The notes: generated by a model not told the origin, from the sequence alone. Numbered from the stretch's first letter, positions 34,381 through 42,580 are shown. The stretch: 64,000 bases of DNA from Virgibacillus necropolis (GCF_002224365.1 NZ_CP022437.1:1488001-1552000), one strand, 5' to 3'. Numbers and translations are program-made.

Positions 34381-34743
34381 ATGGGAAGAGTTATTGGATT
34401 TGAATTAAGTAGTCAGGAGCCGGAAAAAGCGGCTAAATTTTATGCTAAGGTTTTTGGTTGGGAAGTTTCCGAACCGAATTGGGACTTCTGGGGTGTCAAA
34501 ACAGGGAAAGAAGAAAAGCTCGGAATAAATGGAGGAATTGGAAAAGGCCCCCAGGATTACCCAAATGGCACGCGTATACAACTTGAAATTGATTCAATCG
34601 ATGAAACGATTTCTGAAGCAATAAATAATGGTGCCTTGGTTGTTCGAGATAAAATGGAATTTGATGATTTTTATCTTGCATACTTAGTAGACCCTACTGG
34701 AATTGGCTTTGGTCTTGTGCAAAAAAAGAATAATAGATGGTGA
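34381..34743 (+). CDS. VOC family protein (glyoxalase/bleomycin-resistance fold)
   Basis: 120 residues, with two beta-alpha-beta-beta-beta units starting G-R-V-I-G-F-E-L and ending D-P-T-G-I-G-F-G-L-V. Close to the small VOC proteins described as predicted enzymes related to lactoylglutathione lyase (K-A-A-K-F-Y-A-K-V-F-G-W). The substrate is unknown. A second VOC gene follows after 14 bases. Confidence 0.8.
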   Translation: MGRVIGFELSSQEPEKAAKFYAKVFGWEVSEPNWDFWGVKTGKEEKLGINGGIGKGPQDYPNGTRIQLEIDSIDETISEAINNGALVVRDKMEFDDFYLAYLVDPTGIGFGLVQKKNNRW

Positions 34744-34757
34744 AATGAGGGAATAGC

Positions 34758-35135
34758 ATGTCACAACCATTATTAAAGGGCATGGAAGGTGTATTTATCG
34801 CAGTAAAAGACCCAGAAATATCAGCTGACTGGTATGAAGAAATATTAGGATTTAAACTTACCTATAGTGAAAAAGAAGCTGCAGTTATGAAGATTGCAGA
34901 AGCGTCGCAAACTGTGGTGTGTCTTGTAAGAACCGTTAACCATCAACCTATGAAGTTTCCTGAGAATAACTTCGGAGTTGGTCAATATTATAACTTTATC
35001 CCAAAAGACCTGGATGAGACTTATCGACTTTTAACAGAACGGGGTGTAAAAGTAAATCCAATTGGTGGAGAAGGAACGACACGATACTTTTCATTCTATG
35101 ACCCTGACGGAAATCCTTTGGGTGTTTGCCAATAA
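34758..35135 (+). CDS. VOC family protein
   Basis: 125 residues, glyoxalase fold with A-D-W-Y-E-E-I-L-G-F-K-L near the N-terminus and F-Y-D-P-D-G-N-P-L-G-V near the end. Not closely similar to the preceding VOC protein, so not a recent duplicate. Followed by a Nudix gene with a 22-base gap. Confidence 0.8.
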   Translation: MSQPLLKGMEGVFIAVKDPEISADWYEEILGFKLTYSEKEAAVMKIAEASQTVVCLVRTVNHQPMKFPENNFGVGQYYNFIPKDLDETYRLLTERGVKVNPIGGEGTTRYFSFYDPDGNPLGVCQ

Positions 35136-35157
35136 ATTTAATATAGGGGGGATTCGT

Positions 35158-35607
35158 GTGAGAAAAGGAATAATACGGCCATTAGTTATTTGTATCTTTC
35201 AAAAAGATGATTCCATTCTAGTTGCTGAAGGCTATGACCCAGTAAAGAAGGATTATTTTTATCGTCCAATCGGTGGTGGTATTGAATTTGGAGAAAAAAG
35301 TTCAGATGCGTTAATTAGAGAGGTAGATGAAGAAATTGATGCTACTATTTGCGATCTCCACTACATAGGAACTATTGAAAACCTTTTTACCTTTAGCGGC
35401 GATATTGGACATGAAATAGTTCAGGTATATGATGCAAGGTTTGTTGATGGCTCAATCTATGAAAAAGGTTCGTTTATAGGAAAAGAAGATAATGGAACAA
35501 CGTTTAAGGCTCTTTGGATCGCTTTGCCTGAATTCCGAAATGGGAAGTCACGGCTCGTCCCAGAAGAACTTTTAGACTTAATTCAACAGAACAATCAAAT
35601 GGTATAA
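35158..35607 (+). CDS. Nudix hydrolase
   Basis: 149 residues with Nudix box G-G-G-I-E-F-G-E-K-S ... R-E-V-D-E-E-I (about residues 38-60). The frame is open back to 35062, inside the VOC gene, but AGGGGGG fits GTG 35158. The last bases before the selenium region carry an imperfect hairpin. The substrate cannot be told. Confidence 0.85.
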   Translation: MRKGIIRPLVICIFQKDDSILVAEGYDPVKKDYFYRPIGGGIEFGEKSSDALIREVDEEIDATICDLHYIGTIENLFTFSGDIGHEIVQVYDARFVDGSIYEKGSFIGKEDNGTTFKALWIALPEFRNGKSRLVPEELLDLIQQNNQMV

Positions 35608-35678
35608 AGACTTAATTAGTCAAGGAAGAGGGGGAGGAATCTTGTATAAACTTGAAGCGCATTTCCCCCGAATAAAAC

Positions 35679-35717
35679 AAGCCCAATTTCCCTTTAATAA
35701 AAAGAGAAGTTAGGCTT
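35679..35717. terminator. Imperfect hairpin between convergent genes
   Basis: AAGCCCAATTTCCCTTT and AAAGAGAAGTTAGGCTT pair with three mismatches. It separates the plus-strand Nudix gene from the minus-strand binding-protein gene. Confidence 0.45.
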
Positions 35718-35735
35718 GATATTCTTCATGCTCAT

Positions 35736-37340
35736 TTACATCCGGGACCAATGCTGATTCGTAACGCTTGTTTCAGCAAATTCTAGTGTGGTCCTATAGG
35801 GTTCGAAGTCAACTTGTTTATTGACGGCATAAAGACTTTCGGGAGAAACGAGAAATAGTGCAAGCACTTCATTATAGACGTAACGGTCGATATCTTCAGC
35901 TGCCTTTAATAATTGTTCCCGCTCTGTTTGAGCGGTCATCCTTGTATACAGACGACTGAACTCGGGTGGAATTGCACTTGCACGAAGCGCACCGTCTTTT
36001 CCAAAAAATTCACGGTGGAAAAAAGCGGGTGTCCCTTCTAAAAATAGTGCACTAGCCGATGTGATAAGAATATCCCAATTTGGAGTGAGTTTCTTTTCGG
36101 CTAGAATAGTCATCCATTCTATGCGTTGATTATCAGGTATGATGAACACATTAACCTCAATATTCAATGCTTTCTTCAAATCATCCGCAATGAGGTAGGT
36201 CATTTTTTTATAGTCTGTCGTTGTAGCTAATACGAGTGGTCTTCCTTTTGGCCAAGCTGATTCCGGAAAGAGTCTTCTAGCTTCCTCAGGTAAATGCGGA
36301 ATGGCTTCTAGTCCTTCAGGGAAATCAAAAGCCCATGGTGGTGTTAAGGCGGGGACAATGTCTGCATAGCCGTTAAAACCTTCTGAAACCAACTTCACGC
36401 GATTTACCGCGAGATTGATTGCTAACCTTAATTGCCTACTATCGAAATCAACGTCTATATTAAAACGATTAAATACACCTGCAATGATTTCGTTCCCTTT
36501 TACCCTTACAAGATCAGCAAAGGAAGAAGATTGAACTCGATCTGCCTGGTTTGGCGGAACATTTGTCACAATGTCAACATTGCCCTCTGTAGACAAGCAT
36601 AAATCAAGTGCTTTTTGTTTCGTAAGATCATTTCGAAAAACAACACGTTCGAGTCGTGGCACGCGTTCAGCATTCCAATAGTCTTGGAATGCGTCAAGAA
36701 TAACCCTTGGCGTGCGAAGTTCATGCTTTGTTAGCCACGTAGATGTAAGTGGTGTTCTATCCATGATTGCAATCTCATTAATAATGGATGAGTATCCTTC
36801 AGCTAATTTGAATGGTCCCGTGCCCCACGGGCCAGGTGCGTCGAGTACTCACCAATGTCCCTCGCCGCTACCTTGGGTAACATAGCCAAACCCAAGTTTA
36901 TTAAAAAATAAATTATTTGCCATATGCACGGCACGTAATTTGGCCTTCGCTAAGCCAGAGGGATACGGAAAGTGAAAACGTACCGTATAGTTATCCACCG
37001 TTTCAAGTGTTGTTTCTTCAGGCAGATTCAGCCAGGTACCTGGAGGATGAGGTGCAGCCCATTGATGCAATTGGTTAAAGCTGTTTTGGACAGTCCGCGC
37101 TGTGAAAGGCCCACCATCCTGGAATACAACGCCTTTTTGCAAAGGTAGTTCAAGTGTAAGGTCATTCACCCAATTTGCTTTTTTAGCAAGGTTGGGAATA
37201 ACCCGTCCAAGCGGATCTGCCCTAACTAACTCTTCCATGGAATTAAAAAGCACATACAACCAATTAAGTGGCGATGGGTCATAAACGTAAATCATGCCTT
37301 TAGGTGCAGGGAGGTTGCTGGTATCATTCTTAGAATCCAT
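35736..37340 (-). CDS. Selenoprotein: family-5 solute-binding protein (SBP_bac_5/SgrR-like), Sec164
   Basis: Two open frames on the minus strand are one gene split by an in-frame TGA at 36851-36849. Read through as selenocysteine it gives 534 residues: G-E-G-H-W-U164-V-L-D-A-P-G-P-W-G-T-G-P-F-K-L. G-T-G-P-F is the family hallmark and continues without a gap across the TGA. The family binds peptides, nickel or opines outside the cell, yet this protein starts M-D-S-K-N-D-T-S with no signal peptide, like the C-terminal domain of SgrR, so it may act in the cytoplasm. RBS AAAGGAGG. A 6-bp hairpin starts 17 bases after the TGA. A full selABCD set lies nearby. Confidence 0.85.
36817..36831 (-). other. 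SECIS-like hairpin of the solute-binding selenoprotein
   Basis: On the minus strand, CCCGTG-GGG-CACGGG forms a perfect 6-bp stem with a three-base G loop, 17 bases downstream of the UGA. Bacterial SECIS elements sit at this distance and present G/U in the apical loop to SelB. Confidence 0.65.
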
Positions 37341-37473
37341 TTCTCTCCTCCTTTAAAATAATTATTTCTTACCCGTTTTTTTCCAAACTTCATATAGTGA
37401 AAAATAAATGAATCACCTTACTCTATGAAATAAATGCTCCAATCATGACAAATCAAGATACATATTATTTCCA

Positions 37474-37489
37474 AACCAAGGACTTGGTT
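37474..37489. promoter_or_regulatory. Short palindrome in the divergent selenoprotein intergenic region
   Basis: AACCAAG-GA-CTTGGTT lies between the two divergent selenoprotein genes. It could be an operator for either; no known consensus fits. Confidence 0.3.
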
Positions 37490-37583
37490 TTTATACAAAC
37501 AACGAATTTTCATTAAACTTAAAACCAATTGTTTGTGTTAGGAAATTAGGAAGGAGTATACTAACGGTGAAAGGTGGGATAAA

Positions 37584-38360
37584 ATGCTATTACAAAAAAT
37601 CCAGGAAGTTAAACTTTCAGATTTAAACGGCAATAAAGTATCCATCAGTGACTACCGTGGGAAAAACACGTTAATTTTTATGTGGGCTTCGTGGTGACGT
37701 TGTAGGGATCAACTGCCTGGATGGCAGGAATTTTATCAGAAATATAAAAACGAGAACTTTGAACTTTTATCCGTATCTGTTGATATCCAGGGGGCGGAGG
37801 TAGCTAAACCATACGCACAGGATATGCCTTTTACAACAGTTGTCGATACTGAAAATAAGCTTGCTAATTTATTTGGTTTTAAGATTGTTCCTAATGGTAT
37901 TTTCATCGACAAGAATGGGACCATTCGCCTTATTAAACAGGGTTTTCAAGTGACAAATGATGAACATGTTGAATCCGTAAGAAAATTAATTTTTGGTGAG
38001 GTAGAAAAGATAGAGTTGGATGATCAATATTACAATCCAGTTGGTGCAGCAAGTAATGTAGAAACCATGCTTGCTCAAACAAAGTATAAATTAGGAATGG
38101 AATATGCCAATAATGGTAAAAAGGAAGATGCTTTGAAAGAACTCGATGAAGCGTTACTTCTGGATACTGATAACTTCTTAATTCGCAAACAACGTTGGTA
38201 CATTCGATATCCTGAGAAGTTTTCTCCGACCATTGATACTGATTGGCAACAAAAGCAATTAGAAAAGGAAAAGGCTGAGGAAGCACAATTAAAAGACGAG
38301 TTAATTTGTGGACCAGAGGGCTGTGTTATACCTGGTACTTTCTCTGATACTAAAAAATAA
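37584..38360 (+). CDS. Selenoprotein: TlpA/peroxiredoxin-like thioredoxin-fold protein, Sec38
   Basis: A frame starting at ATG 37584 (RBS AAAGGTGG) has TGA at 37695-37697 and then runs to 38360, giving 258 residues with M-W-A-S-W-U38-R-C40-R-D-Q-L-P. TlpA-like proteins have W-C-x-x-C-R here; this one has U-x-C. A thioredoxin fold covers about residues 8-135 (cis-Pro loop I-V-P-N-G), and a C-terminal TPR-like helical region carries C242-G-P-E-G-C247. No signal peptide, so it is probably cytoplasmic. A 5-bp hairpin starts 15 bases after the TGA. A second selenoprotein follows after 55 bases. Confidence 0.88.
37713..37727 (+). other. SECIS-like hairpin of the TlpA-like selenoprotein
   Basis: CTGCC-TGGAT-GGCAG: 5-bp stem, five-base loop with G-G in its middle, 15 bases after the UGA. 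Confidence 0.6.
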
Positions 38361-38415
38361 ATAATAAACTAAAATAGTGGAATTATAAGTAATGAAATTA
38401 AAGGAGGATTACAGC

Positions 38416-38724
38416 ATGGCTAAAACCATTACATTAGAGGAATATGTAAAATTAAAAGACACTACGAGCAAACCGCTTGTTCTTGAATTTGGAGCAGACT
38501 GGTGACCAGGCTGTCGTATGTTGAGGCCGGTGGTCTCTGAAGTAGCTGAAGAGCTTGATACTGTTGAATTTTATTATGTGGATGTAGACGAGTCATCCGA
38601 TTTAGCCGGTGAATTTGGTGTACAAAGTATTCCGACCATGGTTTTGATTAAGGATGGAAAAGAGGCAGACCGTTCAGTTGGGTTTGTACCTGAAGAAAGA
38701 GTGAAGGAATTCGCTCAATCTTAA
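38416..38724 (+). CDS. Selenoprotein: thioredoxin, Sec30
   Basis: ATG 38416 behind AAGGAGG, TGA at codon 30 (38503-38505), stop at 38724: 102 residues reading F-G-A-D-W-U30-P-G-C33-R-M-L-R-P. This is the thioredoxin active site with Sec for the first Cys and P-G in place of the usual G-P. The rest of the fold (Y-Y-V-D-V-D-E, cis-Pro in S-I-P-T-M, L-I-K-D-G) is complete. A 6-bp hairpin starts 17 bases after the TGA. It probably shares a transcript with the TlpA-like gene and ends at a strong terminator. Confidence 0.92.
38523..38537 (+). other. SECIS-like hairpin of the thioredoxin selenoprotein
   Basis: GAGGCC-GGT-GGTCTC: 6-bp stem (one G-U) with a G-G-U loop, 17 bases after the UGA. The G-U apex matches what SelB recognises in the E. 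coli element. Confidence 0.7.
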
Positions 38725-38728
38725 CAAT

Positions 38729-38778
38729 AAAAACACAAAAGGCACAGGAGTAAATCCCTATGCCTTTTGTGTTTTTTT
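38729..38778. terminator. Terminator between thioredoxin and deacetylase genes
   Basis: AAAAACACAAAAGGCA pairs with TGCCTTTTGTGTTTTT, with A/T runs on both sides; it serves two convergent units. Confidence 0.9.
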
Positions 38779-39415
38779 AGTCAATCTCCAAGTTGGCCAA
38801 AACATAGCCTTTTTCCTTAATAGCTTTTAGTAAAGCAGGTAAAATTCCTACTGTTTGTGTAAGCTCATGTAATAAGATGATTGCGCCATCTTCCAAATTA
38901 TCGACTACATTTGAAATGATTTGTTCCGGATGCTCCTTTAATTCCCAATCCATCGAGGCTACTCTCCATAGAATTGGTGTCAAATTCAGTTTTTTCACAG
39001 CTTTGATTGTATCATTGTTGTATTGACCAAATGGAGGACGGAAATACGTTACTTTGTTACCTGTAATTGCTTCAATCTTGCTAACGCTATTTCTAATATC
39101 TTGATACTGTTTTTCGTACGGCTGTTTAACAAGATTAAGGTGCTTCGTTGAGTGCGTGCCAATTAAGTGCCCTTCATCTAGTACTCTTTCCCAAGGTCTT
39201 TCAGGGTACAACAGTCGCGATTGCCAAAAAAATGTGGCCGGAACATTCTCCTCTTTTAACACATCCAAAATGGCGGGGAGTACCCTGCTTGGGCCATCGT
39301 CAAACGTGAGTACAATCGACTTCTGGCTTTTCTTTTGAGCTTTAGTGGCGATATTCGAATCTGTGGAGTCGTACACGACCCGTGAGTTATCGACCACTCA
39401 TGGACTTTTCATCAT
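38777..39415 (-). CDS. Polysaccharide deacetylase family protein with in-frame UGA near the start
   Basis: NodB-homology deacetylase: L-T-F-D-D-G-P (metal Asp), G-T-H-S-T-K-H (metal His pair), F-R-P-P-F-G-Q-Y and a C-terminal L-L-H-E. It would be 206 residues from GTG 39397, which has no ribosome site. GGGGTGA fits ATG-ATG at 39415/39412, giving M-M-K-S-P-TGA-V-V-D-N-S-R in the same frame. Either the UGA at 39400-39398 is read as Sec, or it is a TGG-to-TGA change and the gene is impaired, or GTG is used. No signal peptide is seen. It is last in the selenium operon. Confidence 0.75.
39366..39381 (-). other. SECIS-like hairpin after the deacetylase UGA
   Basis: On the minus strand GGGTCG-TGTA-CGACTC forms a 6-bp stem (one G-U) with G-U in the loop, 16 bases after the UGA. 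Spacing and size match the three clear selenoprotein hairpins nearby. It could still be chance. Confidence 0.35.
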
Positions 39416-39442
39416 TAAAAATCACCCCATAAATTAAGTTCA

Positions 39443-40201
39443 TTAGATGGTAACTGGATTTGACGATGATACATACGTATTATCGTATTCTTTTTCATCG
39501 AAGTCCTCAGGTTTCCCATCGAAGCTCACTTCACCGTCTTTCAGTGCCAATATGCGCGTTGCATATCTCTTAGCTAATTCAACATCATGTACATTAATAA
39601 TAGTCAGCAGCCCATGACGTTGATGCATTTCAGTGAGCAGATTGAAAATATGGATCGATGTACCAGGGTCAAGACTGGAGACTGGCTCATCACCGAGTAG
39701 TAATTTCGGATTCTGCAAAATAGATCGGGCAATTCCTACTCGTTGTTTTTGTCCACCGCTTAGACGCTCAACCTTCCGATCAATCATGTCAGATAGTCCG
39801 ACATCTGCAATCACTTGTTTTGCCTGATCGATTTCTTCCTTGGTAAACCATCCAACCAGGTTTTTAAAGGTATGACGGTAACCAAACATTCCGGTCATAA
39901 CATTTTGTAAGACAGATAGACGGGGTACTAAATTAAAATGTTGGAAAATCATTCCCATTTCTTTGCGTACTTTTCTTAGCTGTTCCTCGTTCATTTGAGA
40001 TAATGTGGAGGAACCCCAAATTATTTCTCCGTCAGTTGGTTTTTGCAGACCATTGATACACCGGACCAGCGTTGACTTGCCTGCACCGCTTTTTCCGAGT
40101 ATACAAACGAATTCACCTTGAGTAAATGACAGGTTAATAGTTGAAAGTGCATCCTGCAGGTTACCTTGATATCGTACAGATAAGTTTTTCAGCTCTAGCA
40201 A
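39443..40201 (-). CDS. ABC transporter ATPase, PhnC-like
   Basis: 252 residues: Walker A G-K-S-G-A-G-K-S, Q-loop F-Q-H-F-N-L-V, signature L-S-G-G-Q-K-Q, Walker B L-L-L-G-D-E-P, and the switch His in N-V-H-D-V. Closest in layout to phosphonate/phosphite importers. The start is TTG behind GGCGGG. It is separated from its permease gene by about 700 bases of repeats. The link to selD suggests that the substrate may be a selenium compound rather than a phosphonate; that is inference. Confidence 0.88.
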   Translation of the reverse strand: MLELKNLSVRYQGNLQDALSTINLSFTQGEFVCILGKSGAGKSTLVRCINGLQKPTDGEIIWGSSTLSQMNEEQLRKVRKEMGMIFQHFNLVPRLSVLQNVMTGMFGYRHTFKNLVGWFTKEEIDQAKQVIADVGLSDMIDRKVERLSGGQKQRVGIARSILQNPKLLLGDEPVSSLDPGTSIHIFNLLTEMHQRHGLLTIINVHDVELAKRYATRILALKDGEVSFDGKPEDFDEKEYDNTYVSSSNPVTI

Positions 40202-40218
40202 ATGAATCCCGCCTTAAA

Positions 40219-40368
40219 GAGGTTCTTCAAAAAGTCACCAAATGATAAACGGCGAATTTCTTCGATCCTCAGTTTTTCCGGTCCTCACGTATTAAAAGCA
40301 TACGTTCTGGTCCTCAAAATATTCGCGCCTTGAACTTCTTGTTTCTAATTTGCTTACTTTTTGAAAAG
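40219..40368. repeat. Intergenic repeat, family B (copy 1)
   Basis: Starts GAGGTTCTTCAAAAAGTCACC and ends GCTTACTTTTTGAAAAG, so its ends are inverted (TTCAAAAAG / CTTTTTGAA). The interior (for example GATAAACGGCGAATTTCTTCG and TTTTTCCGGTCCTCACG) is nearly identical to 61751-61967, which carries about 60 extra bases. Confidence 0.8.
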
Positions 40369-40440
40369 ATAAAAAAGTATAAAATCGATCTATTATCGGA
40401 TTTAAAAAAGGTTAATGTATTATTTGAAAGATACGCAGTT

Positions 40441-40830
40441 GTATAAAATGCGACGTAAGTACTTTGTTTGGTGGTTGGACAACCGTTCCGGAAATCCACT
40501 TCGCTTTCCGCGGGCTCGCGATGAGCCTCCTCGTGAGAAAACCACTCACTGCGGGGTCTCATCGTCTTCGCTTTCCCGCAGGAGTCTACGTGGATTTCCT
40601 TCACTGGGTTTGTGCTTAACAATTTCAATTTACTTGATCACTGGTTGCTTTTATTATAAGATAACCTTCAATTTATGGCAGTTGATTGGAGCGGAGGGCA
40701 GTCGACTCCTGCGGGAGGATAGGCATAGGTGAGACCCCGCAGTGCGACAGCACGAGGAGGCTCACCAGCCGCCCGCGGAAAGCGACTGCCCGCAGCGGAA
40801 ATCAACTAACGCTTACGTCGCATTTTATAT
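40441..40830. repeat. Large palindromic repeat, family A (copy 2)
   Basis: About 390 bases with terminal inverted repeats GTATAAAATGCGACGTAA (40441-40458) and TTACGTCGCATTTTATAT (40813-40830). Two GC-rich halves with GAGGAGGCTCA-type palindromes flank an AT-rich centre. It lies inside the phn-like operon between permease and ATPase genes. No transposase is encoded. Confidence 0.88.
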
Positions 40831-40905
40831 CGGAAATGAAGTTAACTTTTTGTTATTTAATTTTCGAATTGGACCTGGTGACATCAGGTTTTTTTGAACA
40901 TGCAC

Positions 40906-41661
40906 TTAAATAACCTTTTTTCGTACATAACTGCCAAATAAGTCAATAGCGATCACCATAATCATTATGATGAAAACATCTAGTGAAACGGATGAGTATT
41001 GGAACGTTTTAAAATCATTGAATAAGCGCTGACCTATTCCGCCGCCACCGATGAATCCTAATATTAGTGAGGTTCGAACCGCAACTTCAAATCGATAAAA
41101 ATAATTGGACAACACATTTGGCCAAATCTGAGGGAGGATGCTAAACAAATTAGCAAACCATTTTTTCCCTCCAACAGCCTTCATTGCTTCTTGTGGTCCA
41201 GGGTCTGATGCTTCGATTAGCTCGCCGATCAACTTTCCTAGAACGCCAATATTGTGGAGCATAATAGCCAGAACAGCTGGGAATGGCCCGAGTCCCAGCG
41301 TTGTTAACAGTACTAAGCCAAAAACGATTTCCGGAATGGAGCGAACAAAGCTTAATACAAATCTCGTTATATGATAAAGAAATTTAGATGGTGCAGTATT
41401 CCACGCTGCAATAAAACTAATAGGAAGGGCGATAAGTAAACCCAAAAAACTTCCTAAGAAGGCCATAGCAAACGTTAATAAACTGTCCTGTAAGATTCCT
41501 GACAAGTTAGAAGTATCCATTGGAAACCATTGTGATAAAAAATGGATCATGTTACGAAAATCTTTAAACTTAGATAAGTCGAATTCTGTTAGTCTCATAC
41601 TGAAAAAAAGTAAGAGGGTTAACAAAATAACAGTAAAAATACTGCGGCGTTTGAACCACAC
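40906..41661 (-). CDS. ABC transporter permease, PhnE-like
   Basis: 251 residues with about six membrane segments and the inner-membrane component motif (E-A-M-K-A-V-G-G-K-K-W-F ... L-P-Q-I-W-P). It matches phosphonate permeases. It starts 11 bases after the binding-protein gene, so they are co-transcribed. The stop abuts a TTTTTTGAACATGCACTT remnant of repeat family B. Confidence 0.88.
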   Translation of the reverse strand: MWFKRRSIFTVILLTLLLFFSMRLTEFDLSKFKDFRNMIHFLSQWFPMDTSNLSGILQDSLLTFAMAFLGSFLGLLIALPISFIAAWNTAPSKFLYHITRFVLSFVRSIPEIVFGLVLLTTLGLGPFPAVLAIMLHNIGVLGKLIGELIEASDPGPQEAMKAVGGKKWFANLFSILPQIWPNVLSNYFYRFEVAVRTSLILGFIGGGGIGQRLFNDFKTFQYSSVSLDVFIIMIMVIAIDLFGSYVRKKVI

Positions 41662-41672
41662 TGTAATCAGCC

Positions 41673-42578
41673 CTATTCGTTAATAATTCCCTGTTTAATT
41701 GCTGCTTTCCTGATGAATTCATAATCTTCGTTCGTTGCTTTTGTGAACCCTGATGCACCAAAAGCGTTTAAAATATCTTTATCTTCAATAGCTAAGAATG
41801 CCTCTTGAAGCTTTTTAATGGTTTCTTCATCTGTATCTTTGTGAACTGCCCAAGGATACTGGAAGAGTTTATCTGATTTCCAAATAATTTTGATTTGATC
41901 CCCATCTATTTTACCTGACTCGACTAATTGATTATAAATTGCACTGTCAATCGCTCCAGCGTCCACTTGCTTATTTTGAACAGCTAAGGCCGTTGCATCA
42001 TGCGAACCTGTAAATCGAACGGAGCCTAGTTTGTATTTATTTTCAGATTCATAAACACCTCTGTCCTCAAGCTCAATTCCTGGGATTAAGGAACCTGATG
42101 TAGAACTTGGATCACCGAATGCAAAATTAATCTTCTCCGGTTTTTTCAATAGATCTTCTAAAGAAGTCCATGGATTATCAGCATGTGTAATAATATAGGA
42201 GTGATAAAAAGGTTCCCCGTCAATTAATTGGGTGATGATAGCCTGGGCGCCACTTTTTTCATGAGCAACGACATAGGTCAAAGGACCAAAGTAGGCCATA
42301 TCAATTTTGTCGTAATTCATTGCTTCAACTACTCCATTATAATCTGGATAGACCTCAACAGAAACATCTCGGTCTAGCTCTTCTGACAAAATTGTTTGCA
42401 GCTTTTTCATTGCTTTATCAATTGCGCCCTCAGTCTGGGCAGGGATTACTCCAATCGTAAACGGTTTTTCTTCAGACGTTTCAGCAGACTCCTTGCCTGT
42501 ATCTTCACCTGAATTCCCGCATGCCGCTAGTGTTAAAGTTAAAGCAATCACGAAAAATAAAAGAAACCATTTTTTCAT
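41673..42578 (-). CDS. PhnD-like substrate-binding lipoprotein
   Basis: 301 residues. A lipoprotein signal (K-K-W-F-L-L-F-F-V-I-A) ends in the lipobox L-A-A-C at Cys20. The PhnD fold then shows I-G-V-I-P-A-Q-T-E, D-M-A-Y-F-G-P-L-T-Y, F-G-D-P-S-S-T-S-G and D-A-G-A-I-D-S. In PhnD proteins the S-S-T-S-G type segment binds the oxyanion. Its gene starts 3 bases after the epimerase stop, with its ribosome site inside that gene. A selenium oxyanion or seleno-compound is a plausible ligand given selD upstream. Confidence 0.9.
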   Translation of the reverse strand: MKKWFLLFFVIALTLTLAACGNSGEDTGKESAETSEEKPFTIGVIPAQTEGAIDKAMKKLQTILSEELDRDVSVEVYPDYNGVVEAMNYDKIDMAYFGPLTYVVAHEKSGAQAIITQLIDGEPFYHSYIITHADNPWTSLEDLLKKPEKINFAFGDPSSTSGSLIPGIELEDRGVYESENKYKLGSVRFTGSHDATALAVQNKQVDAGAIDSAIYNQLVESGKIDGDQIKIIWKSDKLFQYPWAVHKDTDEETIKKLQEAFLAIEDKDILNAFGASGFTKATNEDYEFIRKAAIKQGIINE

Positions 42579-42580
42579 TT

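Noticed and set aside
36765-37340. Two separate genes for the solute-binding protein
   Set aside because: The frame continues without other stops across TGA 36851-36849 for 28 codons up to the second ATG, includes the family hallmark just after the TGA, and the second ATG has no ribosome site.
37824-38360. Thioredoxin-like gene starting at the internal ATG 37824
   Set aside because: This would drop the active site; the frame upstream of the TGA has a good ribosome site and encodes the N-terminal half of the fold.
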